Source: CALMEC01 sp963777565
GTDB taxonomy: Bacteria > Actinomycetota > Thermoleophilia > Miltoncostaeales > Miltoncostaeaceae
Assembly: GCA_963777565.1 (NCBI GenBank)
Contig: CAVZQZ010000006.1
Span: 1 to 64,000 of the forward strand
Length of the DNA stretch: 64,000 bases
Reading direction: 5' to 3'
In this document: positions 9,808 through 18,620 of the stretch, piece after piece
How positions within the stretch are numbered: position 1 is the first letter of the stretch
How the letters are laid out: the number at the start of each line of letters is the position of its first letter
Made by a program: the position numbers and the translations under genes
The notes under the pieces: generated by a model
The model's input: the letters and a program-made list of their open reading frames with translations, nothing else
Database searches by the model: none
What the model was told of the DNA's origin: nothing

Positions 9808-11221
9808 CTATCGTGTTTGTGCTCGACTTTTCTCTGCGCAGATCGGGCAGGGGCACAGCTGGCGCAGAAGCTCGAACGTGTAGATGCCGGTCGAGTGTCC
9901 GTCGCTCCAGTGGAAGCGGATCGCATACCGGCCCACCGGGTCGATCGAGAGCGGCCGGACATCCTTGCTGATCGATTCCTCGCGAAGCCGCTTGTTCCCT
10001 GAGATCTCGTCGACGCAGAGCGCGCACCTACAGCCCACGCGCAGGGCATAGCCGGTGTAGATGCTCTCGTGCCCGTCCTTCCAGAGAATCCGCACCTCGT
10101 TCTCGGATGGCTGCGTAATCTCCGCGATCTCCGGTCGATCGGTGGAGACTCCACCCAGGGTGAGGGTGCTGACCTGCGCCGCGAGGTTCTCGGCGACCCG
10201 AAGGAAGGCGCGGGCGCTCGGCGACTCGGGCATGGACTGGACGATGGGGTTTCCCTCGTCCGAGGTCGTGCGGATATCCGTCGAGAGGGGGATCTCACCG
10301 AGGAAGGGGATCTCGTTCGCCATGGCGAATCGGCGGGCGCCGCCGCTGCCGAAGATCTCCTCACGGTGGCCGCAGTGCCGGCATTCGAAGCCGCTCATGT
10401 TCTCGACCAACCCCAGGACCGGAGTGCGGAGCTTGGTGAACATGAAGATGGCCTTTTCGGCCACGTTGAAGGCGAGATCTTGCGGCGTCGAGACGACCGC
10501 CGCGCCGGTGAGCGGGATCTTCTGGCAGAGGCTCAACTGGACGTCTCCGGTACCGGGAGGCAGATCGACGAGCAGGTAGTCGAGCTCGCCCCACTCAACG
10601 CCACCGAGGAACTTGTCGACCACCTTGACGAGCATGGGCCCCCGCCAGATGGTGGCCTCTCCTTTCGGCGCGAAGAAGCCCATCGACACGATCTTGACGC
10701 CGTAGCGGAGGACGGGAACGATCGCTGCCGTTCTCCGCTGTGGGCGGAGTCGTGGCGCCCATGATGGTGGGAATACTCGGCCCGTAGACATCGGCGTCCA
10801 TCAAGCCCACCCTGGCGCCCAGCTTCGCCAGCGCGACCGCGAGATTCGCGCTCACGGTGGACTTCCCGACGCCGCCCTTCCCGCTGGCGACGGGAATGAC
10901 GTTCTTGACCAGCGGGATGAGCTCGTCCTTCTGCTCCGACTGAGTGCCGCGCACCTTCGAGGTCATCTCGACCTCGACGTTCGTGACGCCCGGGAGGGAG
11001 AGGACCGCCCGATGCGCGTCCTCCTTCATCTGGTCGCGGACGGGACAGGCTGGAGTGGTGAGCTCGATGGCGAAGGAAACGTTCTCGCCCTCGATTTGAA
11101 GGTCCTTAACGAAGCCGAGCGTGACGATGTCCCGACCCAAGTCCGGGTCCTTGATCTGGGAGAGAGCCGCACGGATCTCTTCCGGCGCGATTGTCGGCTC
11201 TGTCCTTTCCTTCATGCTCAC
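9808..11221 (-). CDS. Mrp/ApbC-type Fe-S cluster carrier P-loop ATPase with C-terminal DUF971 domain, one frameshift
   Basis: A cytoplasmic ATPase that carries or inserts Fe-S clusters. Starting at 11221 it has an N-terminal DUF59/MIP18-like domain (ALSQIKDPDLGRDIVTLGFV, TTPACPVRDQM). The deviant Walker A GKGGVGKSTVSANLA follows, then MDADVYGPSIPTIMG. Frame changes near nt 10727: TTPPTAENG continues as AIVPVLRYGVKIVSMGFF in the next frame, joined by one base. LVDLPPGTGDVQLSL and the cluster-binding CRHCG follow. The last ~100 residues form a DUF971 (gamma-butyrobetaine-hydroxylase-like N-terminal) domain with the cysteine pairs CRCALC and CPCPIC. It lies about 200 nt downstream of the SufR-like gene and is probably co-regulated. 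Confidence 0.88.
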
Positions 11222-11425
11222 CTCGCTGACGTCAGCACATGGAGATGGTCGCGGGCGGGACAGGAAACAGCATGGTTGAGCCGCACAGACCCTGGCCCCT
11301 ACCGAGGAAGTAGGTGATCACGACGGCATCCAGAACTACAGGAGCCGCGACCCGATCCTCCGCCACCGCCACCGCGCAGGCGCCGCGGGCGGAGGAGGCA
11401 CCCCCGCACGCGCGCGCGAGACGCT

Positions 11426-12124
11426 TCACACTCCAGTCAGATGGGCGACGCAAGCGCCTGGCTCGGCGAAAGGTTCAAGCGAATCTGCTTCGACGCCAGT
11501 CCCGAGCTCCGCCAGCGCTCCCCGAATGAGACCGAGATGGACCGAACAGATAACGGTCTGGTAGGTCGTCGCCAGCTCCTGGAAGGGACAGCGCTTGAGC
11601 ACGAGCTCCTGCCCGCTCTTGGCTCGTCTGAGCTCGGGACCGAAGCCGAACTGCTCGTGGAGATGAACGACCTCGTCGATCGTCTCCTCCTTCGAGATCG
11701 ACGCAAACGGTGGCGGCTTGCGGACGAGGTGCGCGCCCCATGCCCGTCCAGCCTCCTCGGCGCGAGCGCTCGGGTCGCGCTCTGAGCCAGCGAGGTGGCT
11801 GGCGAGGACCTGCGCAAGCAGGCGATGGCTGGCGAGCGCGCGTGTGTCGAGCGGCTCGGCCGCGGCCTCGTAGAGGACGCGTGGCCGGCCCGGGCGGGTG
11901 CGCTCCTCGCGTCGTGCCGAGACGAGGCCTGCCTCGGCAAGGACGCGAAGGTGCGAGCGGACGGTGTTCCAGTGCAGCCCGACGCGCGTTCCAAGCTCAC
12001 GGGCGTCGAGGGGAGCCTCGGCTTCCTGTAAGGCTTCGAGGATCCGCATGCGGCTTGGGTCGCTCAGAGCTCGGTGGAATTCCGTGCCGAGTTGAGCGGC
12101 TGCCTGGGGCGCGGTCCTTGTCAC
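11426..12124 (-). CDS. SufR-like helix-turn-helix regulator with C-terminal cysteines
   Basis: A 232-residue DNA-binding protein. Residues ~15-85 form a winged helix of ArsR/DeoR type (DPSRMRILEALQEAE, VGLHWNTVRSHLRVLAEAGLV). The C-terminal domain has three conserved cysteines (LKRCPFQELA, TVICSVHLGLIRGALAELG, EPGACVAHL). These match the cluster-binding arrangement of SufR repressors, which sense Fe-S status and repress the suf operon. It is divergent from sufB, with about 100 nt between them carrying an inverted repeat. The assignment as a suf regulator rests on this domain plus location; an ArsR-type metal sensor is the alternative. Confidence 0.75.
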   Translation of the reverse strand: MTRTAPQAAAQLGTEFHRALSDPSRMRILEALQEAEAPLDARELGTRVGLHWNTVRSHLRVLAEAGLVSARREERTRPGRPRVLYEAAAEPLDTRALASHRLLAQVLASHLAGSERDPSARAEEAGRAWGAHLVRKPPPFASISKEETIDEVVHLHEQFGFGPELRRAKSGQELVLKRCPFQELATTYQTVICSVHLGLIRGALAELGTGVEADSLEPFAEPGACVAHLTGV

Positions 12125-12157
12125 GATCAGATCGTATCCACCTCTGCGGAGTTAAAA

Positions 12158-12187
12158 TGATACTAATAGTTTTTACTGATAGGATCA
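12158..12187. promoter_or_regulatory. Inverted repeat between sufR-like gene and sufB, candidate operator
   Basis: An AT-rich hyphenated palindrome in otherwise GC-rich DNA. The left arm TGATACTAATAGT (12158-12170) and right arm ACTGATAGGATCA (12175-12187) pair at 10 of 13 positions around a TTTT spacer. It sits in the middle of the divergent intergenic region, where promoters for both genes must lie. Autoregulation plus sufBS repression by the SufR-like protein is the simple inference. Confidence 0.55.
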
Positions 12188-12239
12188 AGTGTCCATCTGA
12201 GGACCGGGGCGGGCGCCAAGTGGGTCCGTGCCCCTCAGC

Positions 12240-13683
12240 CGCTCGGAGGTGATGCGTGTGGCCGTGAGTGAGACCGACGTCGTCCGCGAGATCCGCTCCG
12301 ACTACCAGTACGGGTTCTCGAACCCCGACGAGGCGAAGGACTACTTCTTCAAGTCGGGGCGTGGCCTCTCGCACGAGGTCGTCGAGGCGATCTCGCAGCA
12401 CAAGAACGAGCCCGACGTGGATGCGCGAGTTCCGCCACAAGTCGCTCGACTACTTCTACGCCCGTCCGCTCCCGACCTGGGGCGGCAACCTCGCGGAGAT
12501 CGACTTCGACAACATCTACTACTACATCCGGCCGACCGAGAAGCAGGTCGACAAGTGGGAGGACCTCCCGGCCGAGATCCTCGACACCTGGGACAAGCTC
12601 GGGATCCCCGAGGCGGAGAAGAAGTACCTCGCCGGCGTCGGCGCCCAGTACGAGTCGGAGGTCGTCTACCACAAGCTCCAGGCGGACCTCGAGGCGAAGG
12701 GCGTGCATCTTCCTCGACATGGACTCGGCGCTGCGCGAGCACGAGGACATCGTCAAGCAGTACATGGGCACGATCATCCCGCAGAACGACAACAAGTTCG
12801 CCGCGCTCAACTCGGCGGTCTGGTCGGGCGGATCGTTCATCTACGTCCCGCCCGGCGTCTCGATCGAGATGCCGCTGCAGGCCTACTTCCGGATCAACGC
12901 GGAGAACATGGGCCAGTTCGAGCGGACGCTGATCATCGTCGACGAGGACGCGTACGTGCACTACGTCGAGGGCTGCACCGCTCCGATCTACTCGTCCGAC
13001 TCGCTCCACTCGGCGGTCGTCGAGATCGTCGTCAAGCCGCGTGGCCGCTGCCGCTACACGACGATCCAGAACTGGTCGAACAACGTCTACAACCTCGTCA
13101 CCAAGCGCGCGGTCGCCTACGAGGACGCGACGATGGAGTGGGTCGACGGGAACCTCGGCTCGAAGCTGACGATGAAGTACCCCGCGATCTGGCTGATGGG
13201 CGAGCGCGCGCACGGCGAGGTGCTCTCGATCGCCTTCGCCGGCAAGGGCCAGCACCAGGACGCGGGCGGCAAGGTCGTCCACGTCGCGACGAACACGACC
13301 TCGGTGATCACCTCGAAGTCGATCTCGAAGGACGGCGGCCGCGCGCGGCTACCGCGGCCTGCTCGAGGTGGCGAAGGGCGCGAGCGGCTCGAAGTCGAAG
13401 GTCGTCTGCGACGCGCTGATCCTCGACGAGGAGTCGCGCTCCGACACGTACCCCTACATCGACGTCGACGGAGAACGACGTCGACCTCGGCCACGAGGCG
13501 ACGGTCTCGAAGATCGGCGAGGAGCAGCTCTTCTACCTCATGAGCCGCGGCCTCTCCGAGGCGGAGGCGAGCGCGATGATCGTCTCCGGCTTCGTCGAGC
13601 CGATCACGAAGGAGCTGCCGCTCGAGTACGCGGTCGAGATGAACCGGCTCATCCAGCTGCAGATGGAAGGCTCGGTTGGCTAA
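12240..13683 (+). CDS. sufB: Fe-S cluster assembly scaffold protein SufB, four frameshifts
   Basis: SufB is the scaffold subunit of the SUF Fe-S assembly complex. The reconstructed protein (~480 aa) is highly conserved. Segments in order: YQYGFSNPDEAKDYFF, RHKSLDYFYARPLPTWGG, MDSALREHEDIVKQYMG, SIEMPLQAYFRINAENMGQF, DEDAYVHYVEGCTAPIYS, NWSNNVYNLVTKRA and SRGLSEAEASAMIVSGFVEP. The frame changes near 12417, 12705, 13345 and 13470. Three of these are cured by deleting one base (for example GAC-g-TGG restores DWMREF). Since SufB is usually essential, sequence errors are more likely than decay. The start is near GTG/ATG 12240-12252 (MRVAVSETDVVREIRSDY). It overlaps sufS by 8 nt. No sufC or sufD is adjacent. 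Confidence 0.9.
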
Positions 13684-14995
13684 GGCCGCCGGGGCCGTCG
13701 AGGCGGCGATCGCAGCAGAGGCCAAGCTCGACGCGCACAAGCTCCGCGCGGACTTTCCGATCTTCGAGCAGCGCTTCCACGGTAAGCCACTCGCCTACCT
13801 CGACTCCGCGGTGAGCGCGCAGAAGCCGCGGCAGGTGCTCGACGCGCAGCGCGAGTTCTACGAGACCTCGTACACCAACGTCCACCGCGGCGTCTACCTG
13901 CTCGCCGAGCGGGCGACCGAGCGCTTCGAGGGCGCGCGCGAGAAGGTGCGGGCCTTCATCAACGCCGCCTCCACGCGCGAGATCGTCTTCACGCGCAGCG
14001 CGACCGAGGCGCTGAACCTCGTCGCCTACGCCTGGGGGCTCGACAATCTCGGCCCCGGCGACCTCGTCGTCGCGACCGAGCTCGAGCACCACTCGAACTT
14101 CGTGCCCTGGCAGCAGATCGCGAAGCGTACCGGCGCGACGTTCCGCCCGATTCCCGTCGACGGTCGTGGCGAGCTACAGCTCGACGCGCTCGACGCGATC
14201 GCGAAGGAGGGCCGCGTCAAGGTCGTCGCCACCAACCTCGTCTCGAACGCTCTCGGGACGATCAACCCGGTCGAGACGCTCGCTGCCTGGGCGCACGAGC
14301 AGGGCGCGATCATGGTCGTCGACGCGGCGCAGGCCGCGCCGCACCGGCGTATCGACGTCCAGGCGCTCGGCTGCGACTTCCTCGCCTTCTCCTCGCACAA
14401 GCTCTGCGGCCCGACGGGCGTCGGCGTGCTCTGGGGCCGCGCCGAGCTGCTCGAGCGGATGTCGCCCTTCAACTTCGGCGGCGAGATGATCCGGAAGGTC
14501 ACGGTCGAGGAGACGACCTGGAACGACCTTCCGTACAAGTTCGAGGCCGGCACGCCGCCGATCGGCGAGGCGGTCGGGATGGGCGCCGCGATCGACTACC
14601 TGACCGAGATCGGCATGGAGGCGATCGAGGAGCACGAGCACGCCCTCGCCGCCTACGCGCTCGAGCGCCTGGCGGACGTGCCGGGGGTGCACGTCTTTGG
14701 GCCGCCAGCGGAGCGGCGCGCGGGGATCGTCTCGTTCGACGTCGAGGGCGTCCATCCGCACGACGTGGCGCAGATCCTCGACTGGGAGGGCGTCGCGATC
14801 CGCGCCGGGCACCACTGCTGTCAGCCGCTGATGGCCCGGCTCGGCGTCGCCGCCACGAACCGGGCGAGCTTCTACCTCTACACGATCCCCGAGGAGATCG
14901 ACCGCCTCGTCGAGGGCCTGCACAAGGTCAGGAAGACGCTCGGAAACGGGGCGAGTCCGAGGCCGGGCCCCAGCGAGGGAGGACCTCGGGGATGA
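13676..14995 (+). CDS. sufS: Cysteine desulfurase SufS
   Basis: A PLP-dependent group II cysteine desulfurase that takes sulfur from cysteine for Fe-S assembly. 439 residues. It has AYLDSAVSAQKP (N-terminal family motif), LEHHSNFVPWQ, VDAAQAAPHRRIDV, the PLP-binding lysine K242 in FSSHKLCGPTGVGVLWG, and the catalytic cysteine C381 in RAGHHCCQPLM. The start is TTG 13676, overlapping the sufB stop codon (13681-13683), which implies translational coupling. The frame is intact throughout, in contrast to sufB. The last ~15 residues (NGASPRPGPSEGGPRG) are an unstructured tail. The expected partner sufU, sufC or sufD genes are not found downstream. Confidence 0.93.
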   Translation: MAKAAGAVEAAIAAEAKLDAHKLRADFPIFEQRFHGKPLAYLDSAVSAQKPRQVLDAQREFYETSYTNVHRGVYLLAERATERFEGAREKVRAFINAASTREIVFTRSATEALNLVAYAWGLDNLGPGDLVVATELEHHSNFVPWQQIAKRTGATFRPIPVDGRGELQLDALDAIAKEGRVKVVATNLVSNALGTINPVETLAAWAHEQGAIMVVDAAQAAPHRRIDVQALGCDFLAFSSHKLCGPTGVGVLWGRAELLERMSPFNFGGEMIRKVTVEETTWNDLPYKFEAGTPPIGEAVGMGAAIDYLTEIGMEAIEEHEHALAAYALERLADVPGVHVFGPPAERRAGIVSFDVEGVHPHDVAQILDWEGVAIRAGHHCCQPLMARLGVAATNRASFYLYTIPEEIDRLVEGLHKVRKTLGNGASPRPGPSEGGPRG

Positions 14996-15311
14996 CGTAC
15001 ATCATCGCCGAGCCCTGCATCGAATAACTGTCGGGCGCGGCGGAGAAGCATCTCATCGACCGCCGTGGCGTCGCCCTTGGGCGGGCTGTCGGCTCGTTCG
15101 CGCAAGCCCTACACCGGTGTGAGAGGGTGAAGAAATGCCCTTGCCGTCGAACAGCGCCTCGGTCCCCGGCGTAAGGGTCGTTTACCGCCACGACGGCGTG
15201 GAGCGAGAGGATGCCGGCACGCCGGGCGCCCAACCCTCGAGGCGTGGTGCGCTCCGATCCGTCGAAAGAGTGGCTCCGTTTTCGGCGTGCACGCGATGGG
15301 ATACCGGCGGT
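14996..15311. other. Intergenic region carrying one copy of a 40-bp repeat
   Basis: Between sufS and the glycosyltransferase. It holds the first copy of a 40-bp direct repeat (15111-15150), which itself carries an SD-like GAGAGGG and ATG at 15135. A reading frame runs from that ATG into the glycosyltransferase frame, but residues before about nt 15312 do not look like the enzyme. No terminator with a T-run is visible. Confidence 0.4.
15111..15150 (+). repeat. 40-bp direct repeat, copy 1
   Basis: Runs from ACACCGGTGT through GAGAGGGTGAAGAAATG to CCGTCGA. It is 38/40 identical to copy 2 at 17737-17776. It contains an apparent Shine-Dalgarno and ATG followed by codons for Met-Pro-Leu-Pro-Ser. 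Confidence 0.8.
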
Positions 15312-16523
15312 GTGAGTCGTGACGAATCACGGCGGCTGTTTGTCTCGGCCCCCGAACGTCGGGCCACGACGGCGACGATCGACACGGGGACCGCGGTCGC
15401 GTCGGGCGTTGTCCTCGCCACGACCGCGGGAACCGGCTCGCTCGACCGCTGTGCGCGTGAGCTCGCCGCGCGAATCGACGTTCGGGCGGTCGAGATCGAC
15501 GGCTACCTGCGAACCGGCGACCTCTTCGGGGTGCCGCTCCTCTCGCGGCGGTCACTCCAGCTCCTGGTCGCCGATCTTGACCACGTGCGCCTGCTGCGCG
15601 GGGCGTCCGGCCGGCTCGTTCACTTTCCCCACCACCACCTCGCCCGCTACGGCCGCTTTCTCTCGCGCCCGTATGTCGTCACGGTGCACGATCTCATCCG
15701 CTTCTTCGACCTCAAGCGCCTGGATGTCTTCATCCACCGGCCGAACCTCCGCGACCGTCTGCTCCTCCGACTCGACTACGCCGGGGTCGCTGGCGCGACC
15801 GCGCTGATCGCCGTCTCGGAGACGACCAAGCGCGACGTCGTCCGCCACCTCGGTGTCCCCGAGGAGCGGATCTTCGTCGTGCACGAAGGTATCGACCACG
15901 CGCGGTTCCGGCCCGTCGAGCGGCGGCTGCTCAACGAGCGCTACGTCCTCTTCGTCGGCTCCGAGCACCCGCGCAAGAACCTCGCCACGGTTCTGCGCGC
16001 GTTCGCCGCGCTCAAGCGCGAGCGGCGCCTGAGCGATCTCAAACTCGTCAAGGTCGGCGGCCCGGGCGGGAGCGAGGCGCCCTTCCGGGCGCGGACACTT
16101 GCGCTCGTCCGGGCGCTCGGGCTCGATGACGATGTCGTCTTCACGGAGCACGTGCCCGACGAAGATCTCTCCGCCTGGTATTCGGGCGCCGCCTGCCTCG
16201 CCTGGCCATCGCTGTACGAAGGCTTCGGTTTCCCGCCGCTTGAGGCGATGGCCTGCGGCTGCCCCGTTGTCGTCTCGACCGCCGGCTCCTTGCCGGAGAT
16301 CGCAGGCCCTGCCGCCCTCCTCGTCGAGCCGCGCGATGAGCGGGCACTCGCCGACGCAATCCGGACACTCATCCTCGACCCGCCGTCTGACCTCATCGAG
16401 CGCGGGCTCGCGCATGCCGCCCGGTTTTCGTGGGATCGCACCGCGCGCGAGACCCTCTGCGTTTATGAGACGCTGCTCGAGCGCGGCTCCCGTCTCGACC
16501 CCGACCCGCCGCCTGATCGATAG
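15312..16523 (+). CDS. GT4-family glycosyltransferase
   Basis: A GT-B fold glycosyltransferase of about 400 residues, probably cytoplasmic or membrane-peripheral. It transfers a sugar from a nucleotide donor. N-terminal acceptor half: GRLVHFPHHHLARYGR, RPYVVTVHDLIRFFD, GATALIAVSETTKRDV. Donor half: ERYVLFVGSEHPRKNL, LVKVGGPGG, VVFTEHVPDEDLSAWYSGA and SLYEGFGFPPLEAMACGCPV, the last with the EGFGxPxxE signature. The start is uncertain: GTG 15312 is used because conserved sequence begins near nt 15400. ATG 15135 within the repeat has a better RBS but adds ~59 unlikely residues. Acceptor and sugar cannot be told. Confidence 0.82.
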   Translation: MSRDESRRLFVSAPERRATTATIDTGTAVASGVVLATTAGTGSLDRCARELAARIDVRAVEIDGYLRTGDLFGVPLLSRRSLQLLVADLDHVRLLRGASGRLVHFPHHHLARYGRFLSRPYVVTVHDLIRFFDLKRLDVFIHRPNLRDRLLLRLDYAGVAGATALIAVSETTKRDVVRHLGVPEERIFVVHEGIDHARFRPVERRLLNERYVLFVGSEHPRKNLATVLRAFAALKRERRLSDLKLVKVGGPGGSEAPFRARTLALVRALGLDDDVVFTEHVPDEDLSAWYSGAACLAWPSLYEGFGFPPLEAMACGCPVVVSTAGSLPEIAGPAALLVEPRDERALADAIRTLILDPPSDLIERGLAHAARFSWDRTARETLCVYETLLERGSRLDPDPPPDR

Positions 16524-16661
16524 GAAAGCGGAGGGAGAGACCGGCTGAGAAAGCTCGTGGTAGGAGACGCCGAGCCGAGCGACCCGTCCCCCAACCGCGT
16601 GCCTCCGTCGCTTTCATTGCCTTGGCACGCCTCCGGCTTCCGTACTAGCGTGGGCCCTTCT

Positions 16662-17468
16662 ATGGTCGTGAGTCGCCTCCGGTTCGTGCTCGGCCGGCCG
16701 CAGAGCGCGGACACGCCGGCTCGTGCGACGCACGCGTTCGATCGAGCGGAGGACGCCCGGGGCTACCACGGAGGTCCGGTCCTGGGAGCGAGCACGCTCG
16801 GGGAGCTCGCCCTCTCTCCCTCCCTCCACGATGAGGCATGGGCGATCGTGGACCGGCTCGAGCCGGACGATAACGTGAGCCACGTCCGCGACTTCGTCGC
16901 CGAAGGAAGGCGTCTCGCCGGCCGAGAATGGCGCTACGGGGACATCGCAAGCGCTCTCGCGGCCGCCACCGAGCTGCTCCGACCCTCCTCGTATCTCGAG
17001 GTCGGCGTCCGGCGTGGGAGAAGCATGGCGATCGTCGCCGCGCGGGCGCCGAAGTGCTCGATCATCGGCGTGGACATGTGGCAGCCGAACTATGCCGGGA
17101 TGGAGAATCCCGGCCCGGACCACGTCCGGGCGGAGCTGGCGAAGGTCGGGTTCGCAGGCGACCTCGAGCTCCTCACGGGTGACAGCCATCGAGTGCTACC
17201 CCGCCTCTTTTCGCAGCGGCCCGACCTGACCTTCGACCTCATCACGGTCGACGGCGATCACTCGCCGCGCGGAGCGGCTCGCGATCTGCGGGACGTCCTG
17301 CCCCGACTCCGCATCGGCGGGGTGCTGGTCTTCGACGACATCAGCCACCCGCACCATCCGAAGCTGCTCGAGATCTGGCGTCATGTCGTTGTGGCGGAGC
17401 GGCGCTACTCCACCTGGCACTTCGACGATGTCGGCTACGGCGTAGCGGTCGCCGTTCGTCGTTGGTAG
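16662..17468 (+). CDS. Class I SAM-dependent methyltransferase
   Basis: A 268-residue protein with a Rossmann methyltransferase domain in its second half. SAM-binding motif I is SYLEVGVRRGRSMAIVAARA (residues ~111-130). SIIGVDMWQPNYAG follows, with the acidic residue that binds the ribose. ELLTGDSHRVLPRLF and FDLITVDGDHSPRGAARDL are like the Methyltransf_24 group. The C-terminus has GVLVFDDISHPHHPKL. The first ~80 residues are not recognisable. Start at ATG 16662. It lies 138 nt after the glycosyltransferase on the same strand, so both may modify the same surface glycan or small molecule. That link is inference from position only. Confidence 0.75.
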   Translation: MVVSRLRFVLGRPQSADTPARATHAFDRAEDARGYHGGPVLGASTLGELALSPSLHDEAWAIVDRLEPDDNVSHVRDFVAEGRRLAGREWRYGDIASALAAATELLRPSSYLEVGVRRGRSMAIVAARAPKCSIIGVDMWQPNYAGMENPGPDHVRAELAKVGFAGDLELLTGDSHRVLPRLFSQRPDLTFDLITVDGDHSPRGAARDLRDVLPRLRIGGVLVFDDISHPHHPKLLEIWRHVVVAERRYSTWHFDDVGYGVAVAVRRW

Positions 17469-17549
17469 CGATGGTGACCGTGTGGGGTGTCAAATCGGTG
17501 CGCGTTCCGTTGATCGTCGTGGCGGCGTAGGGACGACTGCTCCGGGTCA

Positions 17550-17756
17550 GTGCCCTGCCGGCGCGCGCGCGTGCGAGGAAGTCCGGGGCGGCCTTCCCGA
17601 GCGTCGGGACGGGCCGTCGCGGCACCGGTGACCGAGCTGGTCGCGCGCTCCGATCTGCCTGAGCGGACGTTCAAGCGGCGCTTCACCACGGCGACCGGGT
17701 ACTCGCCCATCGCCTACGTCCAGCATGTGCGCGTCGACACCGGTGGGAGAGGGTGA
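17550..17756 (+). pseudogene. AraC/GlxA-family regulator fragment
   Basis: Nt ~17625-17740 encode VTELVARSDLPERTFKRRFT and TATGYSPIAYVQHVR. This is the first helix-turn-helix of an AraC/GlxA-type regulator, followed directly by unrelated sequence and copy 2 of the 40-bp repeat. The N-terminal DJ-1/PfpI-like domain and second helix-turn-helix are absent. The break point coincides with the repeat, suggesting recombination at that sequence truncated the gene. Confidence 0.65.
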
Positions 17757-17776
17757 AGAGATGCCCTTGCCGTCGA
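17737..17776 (+). repeat. 40-bp direct repeat, copy 2
   Basis: 38/40 identical to 15111-15150, again with GAGAGGGTGAAGAGATG. The ATG at 17761 opens a 19-codon frame (MPLPSSQAIRNQPSESKEP) that ends at 17820. It abuts the broken AraC-type fragment. Confidence 0.8.
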
Positions 17777-17864
17777 GCCAAGCCATTCGCAACCAGCCGA
17801 GCGAATCGAAGGAGCCCTGACCCGTCAACGCCCGACGATCCCGGCGGGGCCTGTTTACGGGGTC

Positions 17865-18068
17865 GTGACGATCGCGCCGAAGCCGCGTGGCTGGCAAAGT
17901 GAAGGAACGTACTCGGGCCGGGCCGAGCGCCGTGTTCGGATCGTGGAGATTCGCGACGTAGACGGGGCCATGGTTGTCGTGATCGACTCGGGCGAGTTCA
18001 TTAGGAGCGGCGACCTGCTCGGCTTTATGCCGTTGCCGTTCAGTGGGTTCTATCGAGGCCTGGCATGA
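17865..18068 (+). CDS. Small hypothetical protein (67 aa)
   Basis: A short frame from GTG 17865 encoding MTIAPKPRGWQSEGTYSGR, then RVRIVEIRDVDGAMVVVIDS and a hydrophobic tail FMPLPFSGFYRGLA. The central region has beta-strand character. It is followed 2 nt later by a strong hairpin, which supports it as a transcribed unit. No clear Shine-Dalgarno is seen and I recognise no family. It sits in a region of gene fragments, so it may be a remnant. Confidence 0.4.
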   Translation: MTIAPKPRGWQSEGTYSGRAERRVRIVEIRDVDGAMVVVIDSGEFIRSGDLLGFMPLPFSGFYRGLA

Positions 18069-18070
18069 AA

Positions 18071-18092
18071 AGGGCCGCACAATGGCGGCCCT
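18071..18092 (+). terminator. Hairpin after small ORF
   Basis: A perfect 8-bp stem AGGGCCGC/GCGGCCCT with a 6-nt loop, directly after the 18068 stop. There is no T-run, as is common for high-GC terminators. Confidence 0.5.
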
Positions 18093-18257
18093 CGGTCGTC
18101 GGGTCAGATCTCGGTGAATGCCGGTCGAGGGGAGCTTGATCCCGTAGACCACGCCGGTAACACGGCGCGAAACGGACGGCTCCGACGAATCCGGACGCCA
18201 CCCATCGGCGAGCAGGCGTAGGGTCGCGATCACTGCAACAGATCTGGGGAGGCTTTC

Positions 18258-18620
18258 ATGGCCGAGTTCGAGGTAAGGAACCACGACCAAGCGGATGAGA
18301 CCCGCCCCTTCGTGGACAAGGGCCGGGTGGAGATCGTGAAGCTGGCCGGCGGAGTAGTCGGGCGGGGGACGTTCGAGCCGGGCTGGCGCTGGTCGGAGCA
18401 CGTCAAGCCGATTGCCGGCACTGAGAGCTGTCAGGCGCCGCACATGGGCTACTGCATTTCGGGTCGGATGGTCGTCCGGATGGACGACGGGACCGAGAAG
18501 GAGATCGGCCCGGGCGACGTGATCGTCATCCCCCCGGGCCACGACGCCTGGGTCGTGGGCGATGAGCCCTGCGTCCAGGTCGACTTCACCGGCATGGAGA
18601 TCTACGCCAAGAAGGCCTAG
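18258..18620 (+). CDS. Cupin-domain protein
   Basis: A 120-residue single-domain cupin with a good RBS (GGGGAGG) before ATG 18258. The metal-site region reads PGWRWSEHVKP and CQAPHMGYCISGRMVVRMDDG, with the second half GPGDVIVIPPGHDAWVVGDE. The histidines in SEH, APH and PPGHD are plausible metal ligands. Proteins of this type act as small-molecule binding or isomerase/dioxygenase-like enzymes; the substrate is not evident. It stands alone, with fragments upstream and an unrelated secreted protein 300 nt downstream. Confidence 0.75.
   Translation: MAEFEVRNHDQADETRPFVDKGRVEIVKLAGGVVGRGTFEPGWRWSEHVKPIAGTESCQAPHMGYCISGRMVVRMDDGTEKEIGPGDVIVIPPGHDAWVVGDEPCVQVDFTGMEIYAKKA

Noticed and set aside
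11232..11453. A 73-codon minus-strand frame between the SufR-like gene and mrp
   Set aside because: It overlaps the regulator's 3' end, lacks an RBS, and has no protein-like pattern.
12240..13683. Programmed ribosomal frameshifting in sufB
   Set aside because: Four separate shifts without slippery heptamers or stimulatory structures; base insertions explain them better.
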